The notes beneath the pieces are model-generated. The model saw only the letters and a program-made list of their open reading frames with translations, searched no databases and had not been told where the DNA came from. From NCBI GenBank assembly GCA_944323825.1, contig CALUTY010000007.1, positions 1 through 64,000 of the forward strand: a DNA stretch of 64,000 nucleotides, given 5' to 3'. Below are positions 52,845 through 61,623 of the stretch, piece after piece. Each line of letters begins with the position of its first letter. The stretch's first letter is position 1. The position numbers were made by a program, and so were the translations under genes. The stretch comes from an uncultured Bacteroidales bacterium (lineage in GTDB: Bacteria > Bacteroidota > Bacteroidia > Bacteroidales > UBA932).

Positions 52845-55800
52845 TTATTTCTTCAGGACCTGGTAATGTGTGATGCCCATTTCCTTCAGGTCTTCTATCA
52901 GCGGCAGTGTGACGGAAATCTGGAATTTCCTTGAAAGGAATTCGATTCTGAATTTGGTCTGAGGATCATACAGGAACATGGTAAGCGGAACACCTCCCTT
53001 GTTTTTCTTGACCAGACTCACGAGATGTTCCCTGAATGAACTGTTCAGCATAGGCGTAGATACATATATGGCGAAGCCTTTAATGTATGTCTCCACTACA
53101 TTCCCTAAATGGATTATCTTCTTTATCTTGAAGTCATATGGAGGATCGCCCTTTATTTTCCTGTCTTCCGGACTTCTGTAATATTTTTCTTCTATGCGGC
53201 CTTCAATGAAGACTGCGGAATTCTGTTCAAGACCTCCCTTGAAGGCTTCTATTTCCTTTCCAGACAGAGCTATTTCATAACTGCCGTCAAAATCCTCTAT
53301 AAGAGCCCTCAGGAACGGTCTTCCGAAACGGTTGACACCAGAGTTCACAGAAGTGATGAAACCTCCTATATTCGCGTTTTGAGGGGATTTTTCACGGTCA
53401 CATTTTGCTATCCTTGTGGTGAGCTCGCTGAGGTCGCAGGTGGTGAAATTTTCCATCTCGAAGGCATATCTGTCGAGCGGATGCGATGACAGGTACATTC
53501 CCACAAGTTCCTTTTCCTTGTGCAGAAGTTCAAGGGTGTCTTCTTCTCCTTGCATGTCAGGTATTTCCGGTCTTGTAGGCTTCACTTCCTCCATGCCGCC
53601 GAAAAGGCTTCCGGCTTCGTCCATGGTGTCTTTCTTGTACAGGTCTGCATATCTTACCAGAGCATCGAGGAAAATGTCTCCTGAAGAGCATGGAAGGTTG
53701 TATTGCCGCCTGTTGTAGCCGAAGCTGTCCAGGGCTCCGGAGTACAGCAGCGAATCGTATGCCTTCCTGTTGACTGTTCCGGCCATCCTTTCCGCGAAGT
53801 CAAATATGTCTGTAAACTGGCCGTTTTCCTCCCGTTCCTTCAGGATGGCTTTCACGATGTTGTCCCCGAAGCCCTTGATGCCGCCGAGTCCGAAGCGGAT
53901 GTTGCCTTCCTTGTTCACGGTGAACCTGGCGTCACTCTCGTTGATATCCGGATTGAGCACCTTGATCTTGGACTTCTTCGCGTCGTCCATGATTTTCTTG
54001 ATCTCATCGAGGTTGGAGAGGTTCTTGCTGAGGTTGGCTGCCTGGAATTCGGCAGGGTAATGCGCCTTCAGATAGCCTGTCTGGTAGCTCACCCATGCGT
54101 AGCAGGTGGCGTGTGACTTGTTGAAGGCATACTGGGCGAATTTCCTCCAGTCACCCCATATCTTCTCCAGTACAGGTTCCGGATGGCCGTGCTCTATCCC
54201 TCCCTTTATGAACTTGTCATGCAAGGATTCGAGCACATCCAGCTGCTTCTTTCCCATGGCCTTGCGCAGCTTGTCCGCCTGTCCTTTGGTGAAGCCCGCG
54301 AGCTTCTGTGAGAGAAGCATGACCTGCTCCTGATAGACTGTGACCCCGTATGTGTCCTGGAGGTATTCCTCCATTTCAGGAAGGTCGTATTCTATCTTTT
54401 CACGGCCCTGCTTCCTTTCAACGAAAGAAGGGATGTAGTCCAGAGGTCCCGGCCTGTAGAGGGCGTTCATGGCTATGAGGTCCTCAAATCTCGTCGGCTG
54501 GAGCTTCTGGAGCCATTGCTTCATTCCCTCGGACTCGAACTGGAACACGCTTGTGGTGTCCCCGCGTCCATAGAGCTTGTATGTCTCCTCGTCATCGATA
54601 GGTATCTTCTCAATGTCTATTTCTATCCCGTGACGTTTCCTGATGTTTTCAAGACATTCCTTGATGATGGACAGGGTCTTCAGGCCGAGGAAGTCCATCT
54701 TCAGCATTCCCACATCCTCGATGAAGCATCCTTCATACTGTGACACCCACACGTCTTCTCCTGTTGCCTTGTCCGCTGCTATGCTGATGGGAATGTAGTC
54801 CGTGAGGTCTCCGCGGCCGATGATCATTGCACAGGCATGTACACCTGTCTGCCGGATGCATCCTTCAAGCTTCACCGCGTATTTCAGGACATCCCTGGTG
54901 AGTTCAGAGCCGTTTTCGTATTCATTCTTCAGTTCCGGGATGTATTTCACGCAGTTGGAAAGCTTCGGCTTGAATTCCTTCTTGACCTTTCTCGTGACAT
55001 ATCTCTTGCTGACGGATAACTTTTCTCCCGGGTGTTCCGGATCATCCTTTTCAAAGGTCCTGACGGTTACCTTTTCCTTTGCTCCCGGCTCTTCGTTTTC
55101 GGCAAGTTCCACTTCTTCTTCCACTTCCGCCTCAAAAGGCTTGTCGGGAATCATCTTCGTGAGCTTTGCCGATTCATCCATCGGCATATTGCTCACGCGT
55201 GCCACATCCTTTATTGCCATTTTAGCCGCCATGGTGCCGAAGGTGATCACATGTGATATATGATCCTTCCCATAGGTGTCCTCGACATATTTGAACACCC
55301 TGTAGCGCCCGTCGTCATCAAAGTCGATGTCTATATCAGGCATCGAGATACGGTCCGGGTTAAGGAAACGCTCGAACAGGAGCTGGTACTTTATCGGGTC
55401 TATATTGGTGATTCCCAAGCAGTATGCCACAGCCGAGCCCGCAGCCGAGCCACGGCCCGGACCCACAGAGATCCCGTTGCGCCTTGCCGCCGCGATGAAG
55501 TCCTGCACAATGAGGAAGTAGTCCGGGAATCCCATTCGGCAGATGGTCTTCAGTTCGAAGTCTATGCGCTCTGCCTGCTCGGTGTTGAGCTCTCCGTATC
55601 TTCTTTCTGCGCCCTGATAGCACAGATGGCAGAGATATGCCACGGAATGCGTGAATGCCACCCCTCTGTCGTTTCCGTCCTTGTCGCATCTTCCCGCATC
55701 TATCACATCCTTGTATTTTTCAAGATATGTGTCCACATCCTTCAGGAAGGATTCCTCTATCTTGAATATCGGGAGCACGTGTCCACGGTCGATTTCGTAT

Positions 55801-56645
55801 CTTTCTACCTTGTCGCAGACCTCGAGCGTGTTTGCGAGGAATTCCGGATGGTCCGGGAAGAGGGCAAGCATCTCCTCTTCGCTCTTGATGTATTCCTGCT
55901 GGGTGTAGCGGAGCCTGTCGGTGTCGGTAAGATAGGCATTTGTCGTGAGACAGATCAGCCTGTCGTGGGCCGGTCCGTCCTCTTTTCTCACGAAGTGGGC
56001 GTCATTTGTCGCCACTATCTTCACTCCGCTCCTCTTCGAGAGCTCTATGATGCCCTCAAGGGCTATTTTCTGTCTTTCGTAGACTTCCTGCGACTGTCCC
56101 GGAATTTCCGTCTTGTGCAGCTGGACTTCAAGGTAATAGTCGTCCCCGAACACTTTCTTGTGCCATTCTATCGCCTTTTCCGCCGCAGCCATGTCGCCCG
56201 CCAGAATGTTCCTCGGCACCTCTCCGGCTATGCAGGCCGAGCAGCATATCAGGTCCTTCGAGTATTTCTCCACCACCTCATGGCTTACCCTCGGCTTGTA
56301 GTACATGCCTTCGATATGTCCGGTGGACACTATCTTCATCAGGTTCTTGTAGCCGTTGTAGTTCTTTGCCAGGAGGATAAGGTGGAAATATGACTTGTGG
56401 TCCTTGTCCTTCAGCTTGTGGTCATAGTGGTTGGAAACATAAATCTCGCATCCCACTATCGGCTTAACATTCGGATGCTTCTTCGCAAACTTGAAGAACT
56501 CCTTCACCCCGTACATGTTTCCGTGGTCGGTGATTGCAATCCCCGGCATCCCCAGCTCATCCGCACGGTTGAACAGGTTTTCTATGGACGACTGCCCGTC
56601 CAGTATCGAATATTGTGTATGTACATGAAGGTGAACAAAAGACAT
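52845..56645 (-). CDS. dnaE: DNA polymerase III alpha subunit
   Basis: DnaE is the catalytic replicative polymerase. The 1266-residue protein shows the N-terminal PHP domain (FVHLHVHTQYSILDG), the catalytic block SMPDIDIDFDDDGR with its aspartates, the GPGRGSAAGSAVAYCLGI finger, the QLVGVHACAMIIG-type region (IRQTGVHACAMIIG), the beta-clamp and OB region (FGRPFLRALIEDFDGSYEIALSGKE) at the end. The internal acidic stretch EVEEEVELAENEEPGAKEKV (about 495-515) is an insertion also seen in Bacteroidetes DnaE. A -7 element TATCTTTG (reverse of 56688-56695) lies upstream. Monocistronic. Confidence 0.98.
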   Translation of the reverse strand: MSFVHLHVHTQYSILDGQSSIENLFNRADELGMPGIAITDHGNMYGVKEFFKFAKKHPNVKPIVGCEIYVSNHYDHKLKDKDHKSYFHLILLAKNYNGYKNLMKIVSTGHIEGMYYKPRVSHEVVEKYSKDLICCSACIAGEVPRNILAGDMAAAEKAIEWHKKVFGDDYYLEVQLHKTEIPGQSQEVYERQKIALEGIIELSKRSGVKIVATNDAHFVRKEDGPAHDRLICLTTNAYLTDTDRLRYTQQEYIKSEEEMLALFPDHPEFLANTLEVCDKVERYEIDRGHVLPIFKIEESFLKDVDTYLEKYKDVIDAGRCDKDGNDRGVAFTHSVAYLCHLCYQGAERRYGELNTEQAERIDFELKTICRMGFPDYFLIVQDFIAAARRNGISVGPGRGSAAGSAVAYCLGITNIDPIKYQLLFERFLNPDRISMPDIDIDFDDDGRYRVFKYVEDTYGKDHISHVITFGTMAAKMAIKDVARVSNMPMDESAKLTKMIPDKPFEAEVEEEVELAENEEPGAKEKVTVRTFEKDDPEHPGEKLSVSKRYVTRKVKKEFKPKLSNCVKYIPELKNEYENGSELTRDVLKYAVKLEGCIRQTGVHACAMIIGRGDLTDYIPISIAADKATGEDVWVSQYEGCFIEDVGMLKMDFLGLKTLSIIKECLENIRKRHGIEIDIEKIPIDDEETYKLYGRGDTTSVFQFESEGMKQWLQKLQPTRFEDLIAMNALYRPGPLDYIPSFVERKQGREKIEYDLPEMEEYLQDTYGVTVYQEQVMLLSQKLAGFTKGQADKLRKAMGKKQLDVLESLHDKFIKGGIEHGHPEPVLEKIWGDWRKFAQYAFNKSHATCYAWVSYQTGYLKAHYPAEFQAANLSKNLSNLDEIKKIMDDAKKSKIKVLNPDINESDARFTVNKEGNIRFGLGGIKGFGDNIVKAILKEREENGQFTDIFDFAERMAGTVNRKAYDSLLYSGALDSFGYNRRQYNLPCSSGDIFLDALVRYADLYKKDTMDEAGSLFGGMEEVKPTRPEIPDMQGEEDTLELLHKEKELVGMYLSSHPLDRYAFEMENFTTCDLSELTTRIAKCDREKSPQNANIGGFITSVNSGVNRFGRPFLRALIEDFDGSYEIALSGKEIEAFKGGLEQNSAVFIEGRIEEKYYRSPEDRKIKGDPPYDFKIKKIIHLGNVVETYIKGFAIYVSTPMLNSSFREHLVSLVKKNKGGVPLTMFLYDPQTKFRIEFLSRKFQISVTLPLIEDLKEMGITHYQVLKK

Positions 56646-56769
56646 GGTAACAGGTTTATTTTTTGTGTGATCGGTTCAGATGGACGACAAAGATACTGAA
56701 AAATCCACCGATGTCATAAGAAAATATCGGACCTTTCCGGCCTTTTTTCTGTGTCCCCGTTTAAAGGAT

Positions 56770-58224
56770 TTACAGATAGGACGATTTGTTCTTGAATCGG
56801 AATATTGTGGATTCCGTGTGTTCCCTGTGGACAATCTGCCGTATCTGTTCTACGATTTCCGGGTGCTCTTCTGCCACATTGTGGTCTTCATGTATGTCCT
56901 TAGAAAGGTCGTACAGTTCGTATCGGGCCTCTGGATCCTTCGTGAAGTTCTGGATTATGCCTTTCCATTTTCCCATTCTGACGGCAATCTTGCCTCCATA
57001 TTCATGAAATTCCCAATAAAGAAACGGATGTTCCTTTTGTTCGCCGTATCTGCCGCAGAATGCCGGATAGAATGAAATGCCGTCAATCTGTGTGTCTTCC
57101 GGCAATTGGGTTCCTGCAAAGTCAGCAAAAGTCGGCAACATGTCCCACATGGCTATCTGAAGGTCGCTTTTGACTCCCTGTGGAACTGTTCCCGGAGCCC
57201 GGACTATCATCGGCAGACGGATTCCTCCTTCATAAAGATCCCGTTTCATGCCGCGGAAATTGCCGCTGCTGCAAAAGTATTCGGGATCGGCCCCTCCTTC
57301 ATTGTGTGGACCGTTGTCACTTGTAAAGACTATGAGAGTCCGTTCTGCTATGCCATGCTGTTCCAGCGTTTCGACGATTTGTCCGACATAAAGGTCAAGA
57401 CGGGTGACCATTGCTGCAAATGCCGCATGAGGCTCAGATTGGGAACAATAGCCGGCCGGATCTGTTTCAGGACCATAGTCATTACCTATAAATGGCTTTT
57501 CCTGGAATTTTCCGCGGAAATTCCGGATGATTTCATCTTCCGGTACCGTTATTTCAGCATGAGGCAAAGTATAGGGAAGGAACAGGAAAAATGGAGTGTC
57601 TTTGTTTTCTCTGATGAATTCCAAGGCTTTGGATTGGATCAGATCAGGGGCATATTCTCCGCATTTCCCATCAACATTCTTTTCCAGCATGACTTTTTCT
57701 CCGTTATTCCATAAATGTTCGGGGTAGTAACGGTGTGCCTCGCGCTGGCAGTTATATCCGAAGAAGCTGTCGAATCCCATCTTTTCCGGGGCTCCTTCTG
57801 ATCCCGGATATCCTAATCCCCATTTGCCGAATGCTCCTGTGACATATCCTGCATCCTGGAACATTCTTGCCATTGTATATGTGCCTGCAGGCAATGGAGC
57901 CTGACCTTCACCATCCTTGATTTCCTTGTTGCCCCTGATCCATGTGTGTCCGGTATGCTGGCCTGTCATGAGGCAGGACCTTGACGGGGCGCTTACCGCA
58001 CAACCGGCATAATGTTCCGTGAACAGCATGCCTTCGGCAGCAAGGCGATCAATGTTCGGAGTTTCAAAAAACTTCTGTCCGGTACAGCTCAGGTCACCAT
58101 ACCCCAGGTCGTCTGCGAGAATGTAGATTACATTCAGTTGCTCCTGTGCCGGGGCAGAGCTGCATGCAGGAAGAACAGCAGTGGCCATAAGGGCTCCTGC
58201 AGATTTTATCGTTTTTGTTGTCAT
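56770..58224 (-). CDS. S-type sulfatase, probable lipoprotein
   Basis: A 484-residue arylsulfatase-family enzyme for removing sulfate from glycans or other sulfate esters. A signal with lipobox LPAC (Cys21) suggests outer-membrane or periplasmic anchoring. The maturation site is S-A-P-S-R (78-82, in CAVSAPSRSCLMTGQHTG), so Ser78 must be turned into formylglycine by an anaerobic SME. Metal ligands are visible in YILADDLGYGDLSC (Asp38, Asp39) and VFTSDNGPH. C-terminal subdomain present. It stands alone between dnaE and secDF, without a SusC/SusD pair or a sulfatase-maturase gene nearby. Confidence 0.92.
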   Translation of the reverse strand: MTTKTIKSAGALMATAVLPACSSAPAQEQLNVIYILADDLGYGDLSCTGQKFFETPNIDRLAAEGMLFTEHYAGCAVSAPSRSCLMTGQHTGHTWIRGNKEIKDGEGQAPLPAGTYTMARMFQDAGYVTGAFGKWGLGYPGSEGAPEKMGFDSFFGYNCQREAHRYYPEHLWNNGEKVMLEKNVDGKCGEYAPDLIQSKALEFIRENKDTPFFLFLPYTLPHAEITVPEDEIIRNFRGKFQEKPFIGNDYGPETDPAGYCSQSEPHAAFAAMVTRLDLYVGQIVETLEQHGIAERTLIVFTSDNGPHNEGGADPEYFCSSGNFRGMKRDLYEGGIRLPMIVRAPGTVPQGVKSDLQIAMWDMLPTFADFAGTQLPEDTQIDGISFYPAFCGRYGEQKEHPFLYWEFHEYGGKIAVRMGKWKGIIQNFTKDPEARYELYDLSKDIHEDHNVAEEHPEIVEQIRQIVHREHTESTIFRFKNKSSYL

Positions 58225-58284
58225 TATGTTTTAAATTATTGTTCACTGATTTCCATTGAAAACACCTGTCAGATCATCTGAACG

Positions 58285-58312
58285 AAAAAAGGGCGACCCT
58301 CCTGGCCGCCCT
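58285..58312 (-). terminator. terminator of secDF
   Basis: Read on the minus strand, GGGCGGCC (reverse of 58304-58311) pairs with GGTCGCCC (reverse of 58291-58298) with one G-U wobble around a 5-base loop, followed by six T (58290-58285). It lies 24 bp past the secDF stop. Confidence 0.8.
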
Positions 58313-58335
58313 TTCTTCAGATATGAGGGTGAAAA

Positions 58336-61300
58336 TTATTTCCTGTTCTGTGCATCTTTGGCTGCTTTTCTCTTTTCTGCCCAGCAGGTCACGTCATACA
58401 TGAGCGGGGTGGCGATGAAAAGGGAGGCGTATGTGCCGACTGCAATACCGAGGATGAGGGCAACTGCAAGACCCCTTATGACTTCACCTCCGAAGATGGC
58501 AATGGCAACCATGACTATGAGGGTGGTCAGAGAGGTGTTCATTGTACGGGACAATGTGCTGTTGAGGGCCTCGTTGGCATTTACATCAAGCGGCATCTTA
58601 GGATGCAGCGTCTTGTATTCACGGATACGGTCAAATATGACCACCGTATCGTTGATGGCATAACCGATGATGGTCAGTACGGCCGCAATGAAGGTCTGGT
58701 CGACATCAAGGCTGAATGGCAGGATACCGGAGAAGAGGGAGAAGAAGCCGATCACGATGACGGCAGTATGGGCAAGACCCATGACTCCTCCGAATCCCCA
58801 TGTCCATTTCTTGAACCTGAATGCTATGTAGACGAAGATTGCGAAAAGGGCGATGATGACGGCAATGATTGCGTCGCTCTTCATGTCATTCGCAATTGTA
58901 GGACCAACCTTGTCGGAACTGATGATACCGTTAGGATTCTCGAGGGTCGAAGTGAATTCACTCAATGTCAGATCCTCTGCGAAGAACCCTTTCAATGCAT
59001 CATACAGTATCTGCTCTACTTCTGCATCCACTTCTGTGGACTCCTCAGTTACCTTGTACTGGGTGGTGATTTTCATCTGGCTTTCACCTCCGAACTGCTT
59101 CACCTCCACAGCTGATCCGTAGTTCTGGCTCTGGTCGGCTGCATCGGCTGCGCTGAATGCTGCGATGGTGGCCTCCCTGACATCTTCTGCGGATACCGGC
59201 TGGTCAAACCTCACGACGAAAGTACGGCCTCCGGTGAAGTCCACACCGTATGTGAATCCCTTGGTGAAGATCGACACAATGCAGATGATGATTACAATGC
59301 CTGAGATTGTATAGGAGTATTTCCTCTTGTTGAGGAAGTTGACATGCGTGTTCTGGAGCAGGTTGCGGGTGAACTTGTTGTCGAATGTGATGTTCTTGCC
59401 CTTTGCAATCCTGTCATCGAAGATAAGCCTTGATATGAAGATTGATGTCAGTATCGAAGTGATGATACCGATGATCAATGTGGTTGCGAAGCCCTGTACA
59501 GGACCTGAACCGAAGATGAAGAGCACGATACCGGTGATGATGGTAGTGAGCTGGCCGTCGATGATGGCTGAGTATGCGTTTGAGTAACCGTCAGCCACAG
59601 CCTTGCCGAGACCCTTGCCTGAGCGCAGCTCTTCCTTGATGCGTTCATATATGATCACATTGGCGTCCACCGCCATACCCAGAGTCAGGACAAGTCCGGC
59701 GATACCCGGCAGAGTCAGCACTGCCCCGAATGAAACGAGCGAACCGAGAAGGAGAAGCACGTTGCAGAGCAGGGCGACATCGGCCACGAGACCTGCGCCG
59801 TGGTAGAAGAATGCCATGTAGGCAAGCACGAGCAGGAAGGCGATGAGGAATGAAATGAGACCCGCATTGATGGATTCGGCTCCGAGGGACGGTCCCACAA
59901 CCTGTTCCTGGATGATGGTGGCAGGTGCAGGAAGCTTACCTGACTTGAGGACATTTGCAAGGTCTTCAGCCTCTTCGAGGGTGAAGTTTCCTGTGATTTC
60001 AGAGCTTCCGCCTGTGATTTCGGTATTTACAACAGGATATGAATATACCATTCCGTCGAGGACGATGGCTATCTGTTTCCCGATATTGTCCTTGGTCATC
60101 CTTGCCCAGATGTTGGCGCCTTCGGCGTTCATTGTCATGGACACATGAGGGTTACCGCCGCTGTTGCCGTACTGTACGCGTGCATCAGTAACGACTCCTC
60201 CGTCAAGCGGTGCCTGGCCATCGCGGGATGTGGCTTTGATGGCCACGAGCTCGTATGTGTTGCCTCCCTGGATGTATGAAGACGGCTTCACTGTCCAGCA
60301 GGCTCTGAACTCTGCAGGGAAGAGGGCCTCGATCTGAGGCATCTTCAGCCAGCGGTTGATCTTGGCTGTATCTGCGTAACTTGCATAACCGATGCAGGCT
60401 CCGGTTGCCAGTCTTCCGTTGAACATTGCCGGCTGGAGTGCAGCGAAGAGCGGATTCTCTTTCTTGTACTGTTCGAATTCCTGTGCATCGGCAGCCTGGT
60501 TCTGCAGCTCCTCGGAAAGGAGGGAGTCTACGGAAGTTGTTTCCTCTGAAGATACAGCAGCTTCTTCTGCAGCATTTTCTGCCGGAACGGCTTCAGTTTC
60601 TGCGTTTTCCGTCTCAAGAAGCTGTGCAAGGGTGCTGTTGGCTTCCTGCAGGAACGGGAATATTTCGCTGTTGTCGTAAGTTGCCCAGAATTCAAGGGAT
60701 GCGGTACCCTGGAGAAGCTTTCTCACACGCTCAGGCTCTTTCACGCCAGGGAGCTCGACAAGAATCCTTCCGCTGTTTCCGAGCTTCTGGATGCTTGGCT
60801 GTGTCACGCCGAAGTGGTCGATACGGTTTCTCAACACATTGAATGAATTGGAGATGGCGCTTTCCGCCTCACCTCTGATGACGGCAATCACCTCATCGTC
60901 AGTGGACTCAGGCTTGATCTTGTCCCTCATTTCGTAAGTACCGAAAATCTGGGCAAGCCTCTGTCCGTTGCCGACTTCGTTCCACGCCTCCTGGAAGAGG
61001 GTGATGAAGTCAGCCCTTGAAGTCACGCTGCGCTCGCTTGCCAGGGCAAGGGCCTGCGCAAATTCAGGGGACTGGTTGTTGCCGGAGAGGGCTTTCACGA
61101 GGTCTTCAAGCTGTACCTGAAGCATCACGTTCATACCTCCCTTCAAGTCAAGTCCAAGGTTTATCTCCTTTTCCTTCACATCCTTGTAAGTGTAGCCGAA
61201 ATAGACCTTCTCGGTAGATACGGAATCAATGTACCTTCTGTTCTGTTCCTTCCTGATGGAATCAAGGTAAAATGCCTTGTCCTCATCGGCAACCTTGCTG

Positions 61301-61455
61301 AAGGCCGTTGACTTCTCTACCGCCTGTACTGCTTTTTCAGCATATTTCTCCGCCCTGTTTTCCTGTATACGGGTCACGAGGGTGAAAGAAAGCTGCCAAA
61401 GACAAACCAAGGCCAGAATTATCGCCACAAATCTGATAGCACCTTTACTTTGCAT
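58336..61455 (-). CDS. secDF: fused protein translocase subunit SecDF
   Basis: SecDF uses proton flow to help pull proteins out of the SecYEG channel. The 1039-residue chain has the SecD part (LGLDLKGGMNVMLQV, P1 domain, GGVVTDARVQYG, and the membrane block LTLGMAVDANVIIYERIKEELRSGKGLGKAV) and the SecF part from about residue 690 (YTISGIVIIICIVSIFTKGFTYGVDFTGG, GYAINDTVVIFDRIRE). The P1 domain contains a Glu/Ala-rich insert (about 282-330) as seen in other Bacteroidetes. Fused SecDF is normal in this phylum. Single gene. Confidence 0.97.
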   Translation of the reverse strand: MQSKGAIRFVAIILALVCLWQLSFTLVTRIQENRAEKYAEKAVQAVEKSTAFSKVADEDKAFYLDSIRKEQNRRYIDSVSTEKVYFGYTYKDVKEKEINLGLDLKGGMNVMLQVQLEDLVKALSGNNQSPEFAQALALASERSVTSRADFITLFQEAWNEVGNGQRLAQIFGTYEMRDKIKPESTDDEVIAVIRGEAESAISNSFNVLRNRIDHFGVTQPSIQKLGNSGRILVELPGVKEPERVRKLLQGTASLEFWATYDNSEIFPFLQEANSTLAQLLETENAETEAVPAENAAEEAAVSSEETTSVDSLLSEELQNQAADAQEFEQYKKENPLFAALQPAMFNGRLATGACIGYASYADTAKINRWLKMPQIEALFPAEFRACWTVKPSSYIQGGNTYELVAIKATSRDGQAPLDGGVVTDARVQYGNSGGNPHVSMTMNAEGANIWARMTKDNIGKQIAIVLDGMVYSYPVVNTEITGGSSEITGNFTLEEAEDLANVLKSGKLPAPATIIQEQVVGPSLGAESINAGLISFLIAFLLVLAYMAFFYHGAGLVADVALLCNVLLLLGSLVSFGAVLTLPGIAGLVLTLGMAVDANVIIYERIKEELRSGKGLGKAVADGYSNAYSAIIDGQLTTIITGIVLFIFGSGPVQGFATTLIIGIITSILTSIFISRLIFDDRIAKGKNITFDNKFTRNLLQNTHVNFLNKRKYSYTISGIVIIICIVSIFTKGFTYGVDFTGGRTFVVRFDQPVSAEDVREATIAAFSAADAADQSQNYGSAVEVKQFGGESQMKITTQYKVTEESTEVDAEVEQILYDALKGFFAEDLTLSEFTSTLENPNGIISSDKVGPTIANDMKSDAIIAVIIALFAIFVYIAFRFKKWTWGFGGVMGLAHTAVIVIGFFSLFSGILPFSLDVDQTFIAAVLTIIGYAINDTVVIFDRIREYKTLHPKMPLDVNANEALNSTLSRTMNTSLTTLIVMVAIAIFGGEVIRGLAVALILGIAVGTYASLFIATPLMYDVTCWAEKRKAAKDAQNRK

Positions 61456-61587
61456 AACGTTTGTATTGTTAATAATATATTTGTTTTCAACAAATGGCCG
61501 CGCATGCCCTGTGCGTCGGCATTTCGGCGGCTTGACGCAAAATAGGGCACAAATTTACTATTTTTTTCTTATAAATAAAGTATTTCT

Positions 61588-61595
61588 TATTTTTG
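61588..61595 (+). promoter_or_regulatory. -7 element TATTTTTG
   Basis: TATTTTTG fits TAnnTTTG and would start a transcript near 61602. This makes ATG 61624 the more likely start of the next gene than TTG 61600 or ATG 61606. No TTTG at the usual upstream spacing. Confidence 0.35.
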
Positions 61596-61623
61596 TTGGT
61601 TGGAAATGAGCAAGAAAAGAAAA

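Noticed and set aside
55776..55781. CACGTG in dnaE
   Set aside because: Flanking bases do not form the parS palindrome.
55260..56393. A 377-codon open frame on the plus strand
   Set aside because: It is fully antisense to dnaE, which has clear conserved motifs. The translation lacks any family signature and mirrors the dnaE codon pattern.
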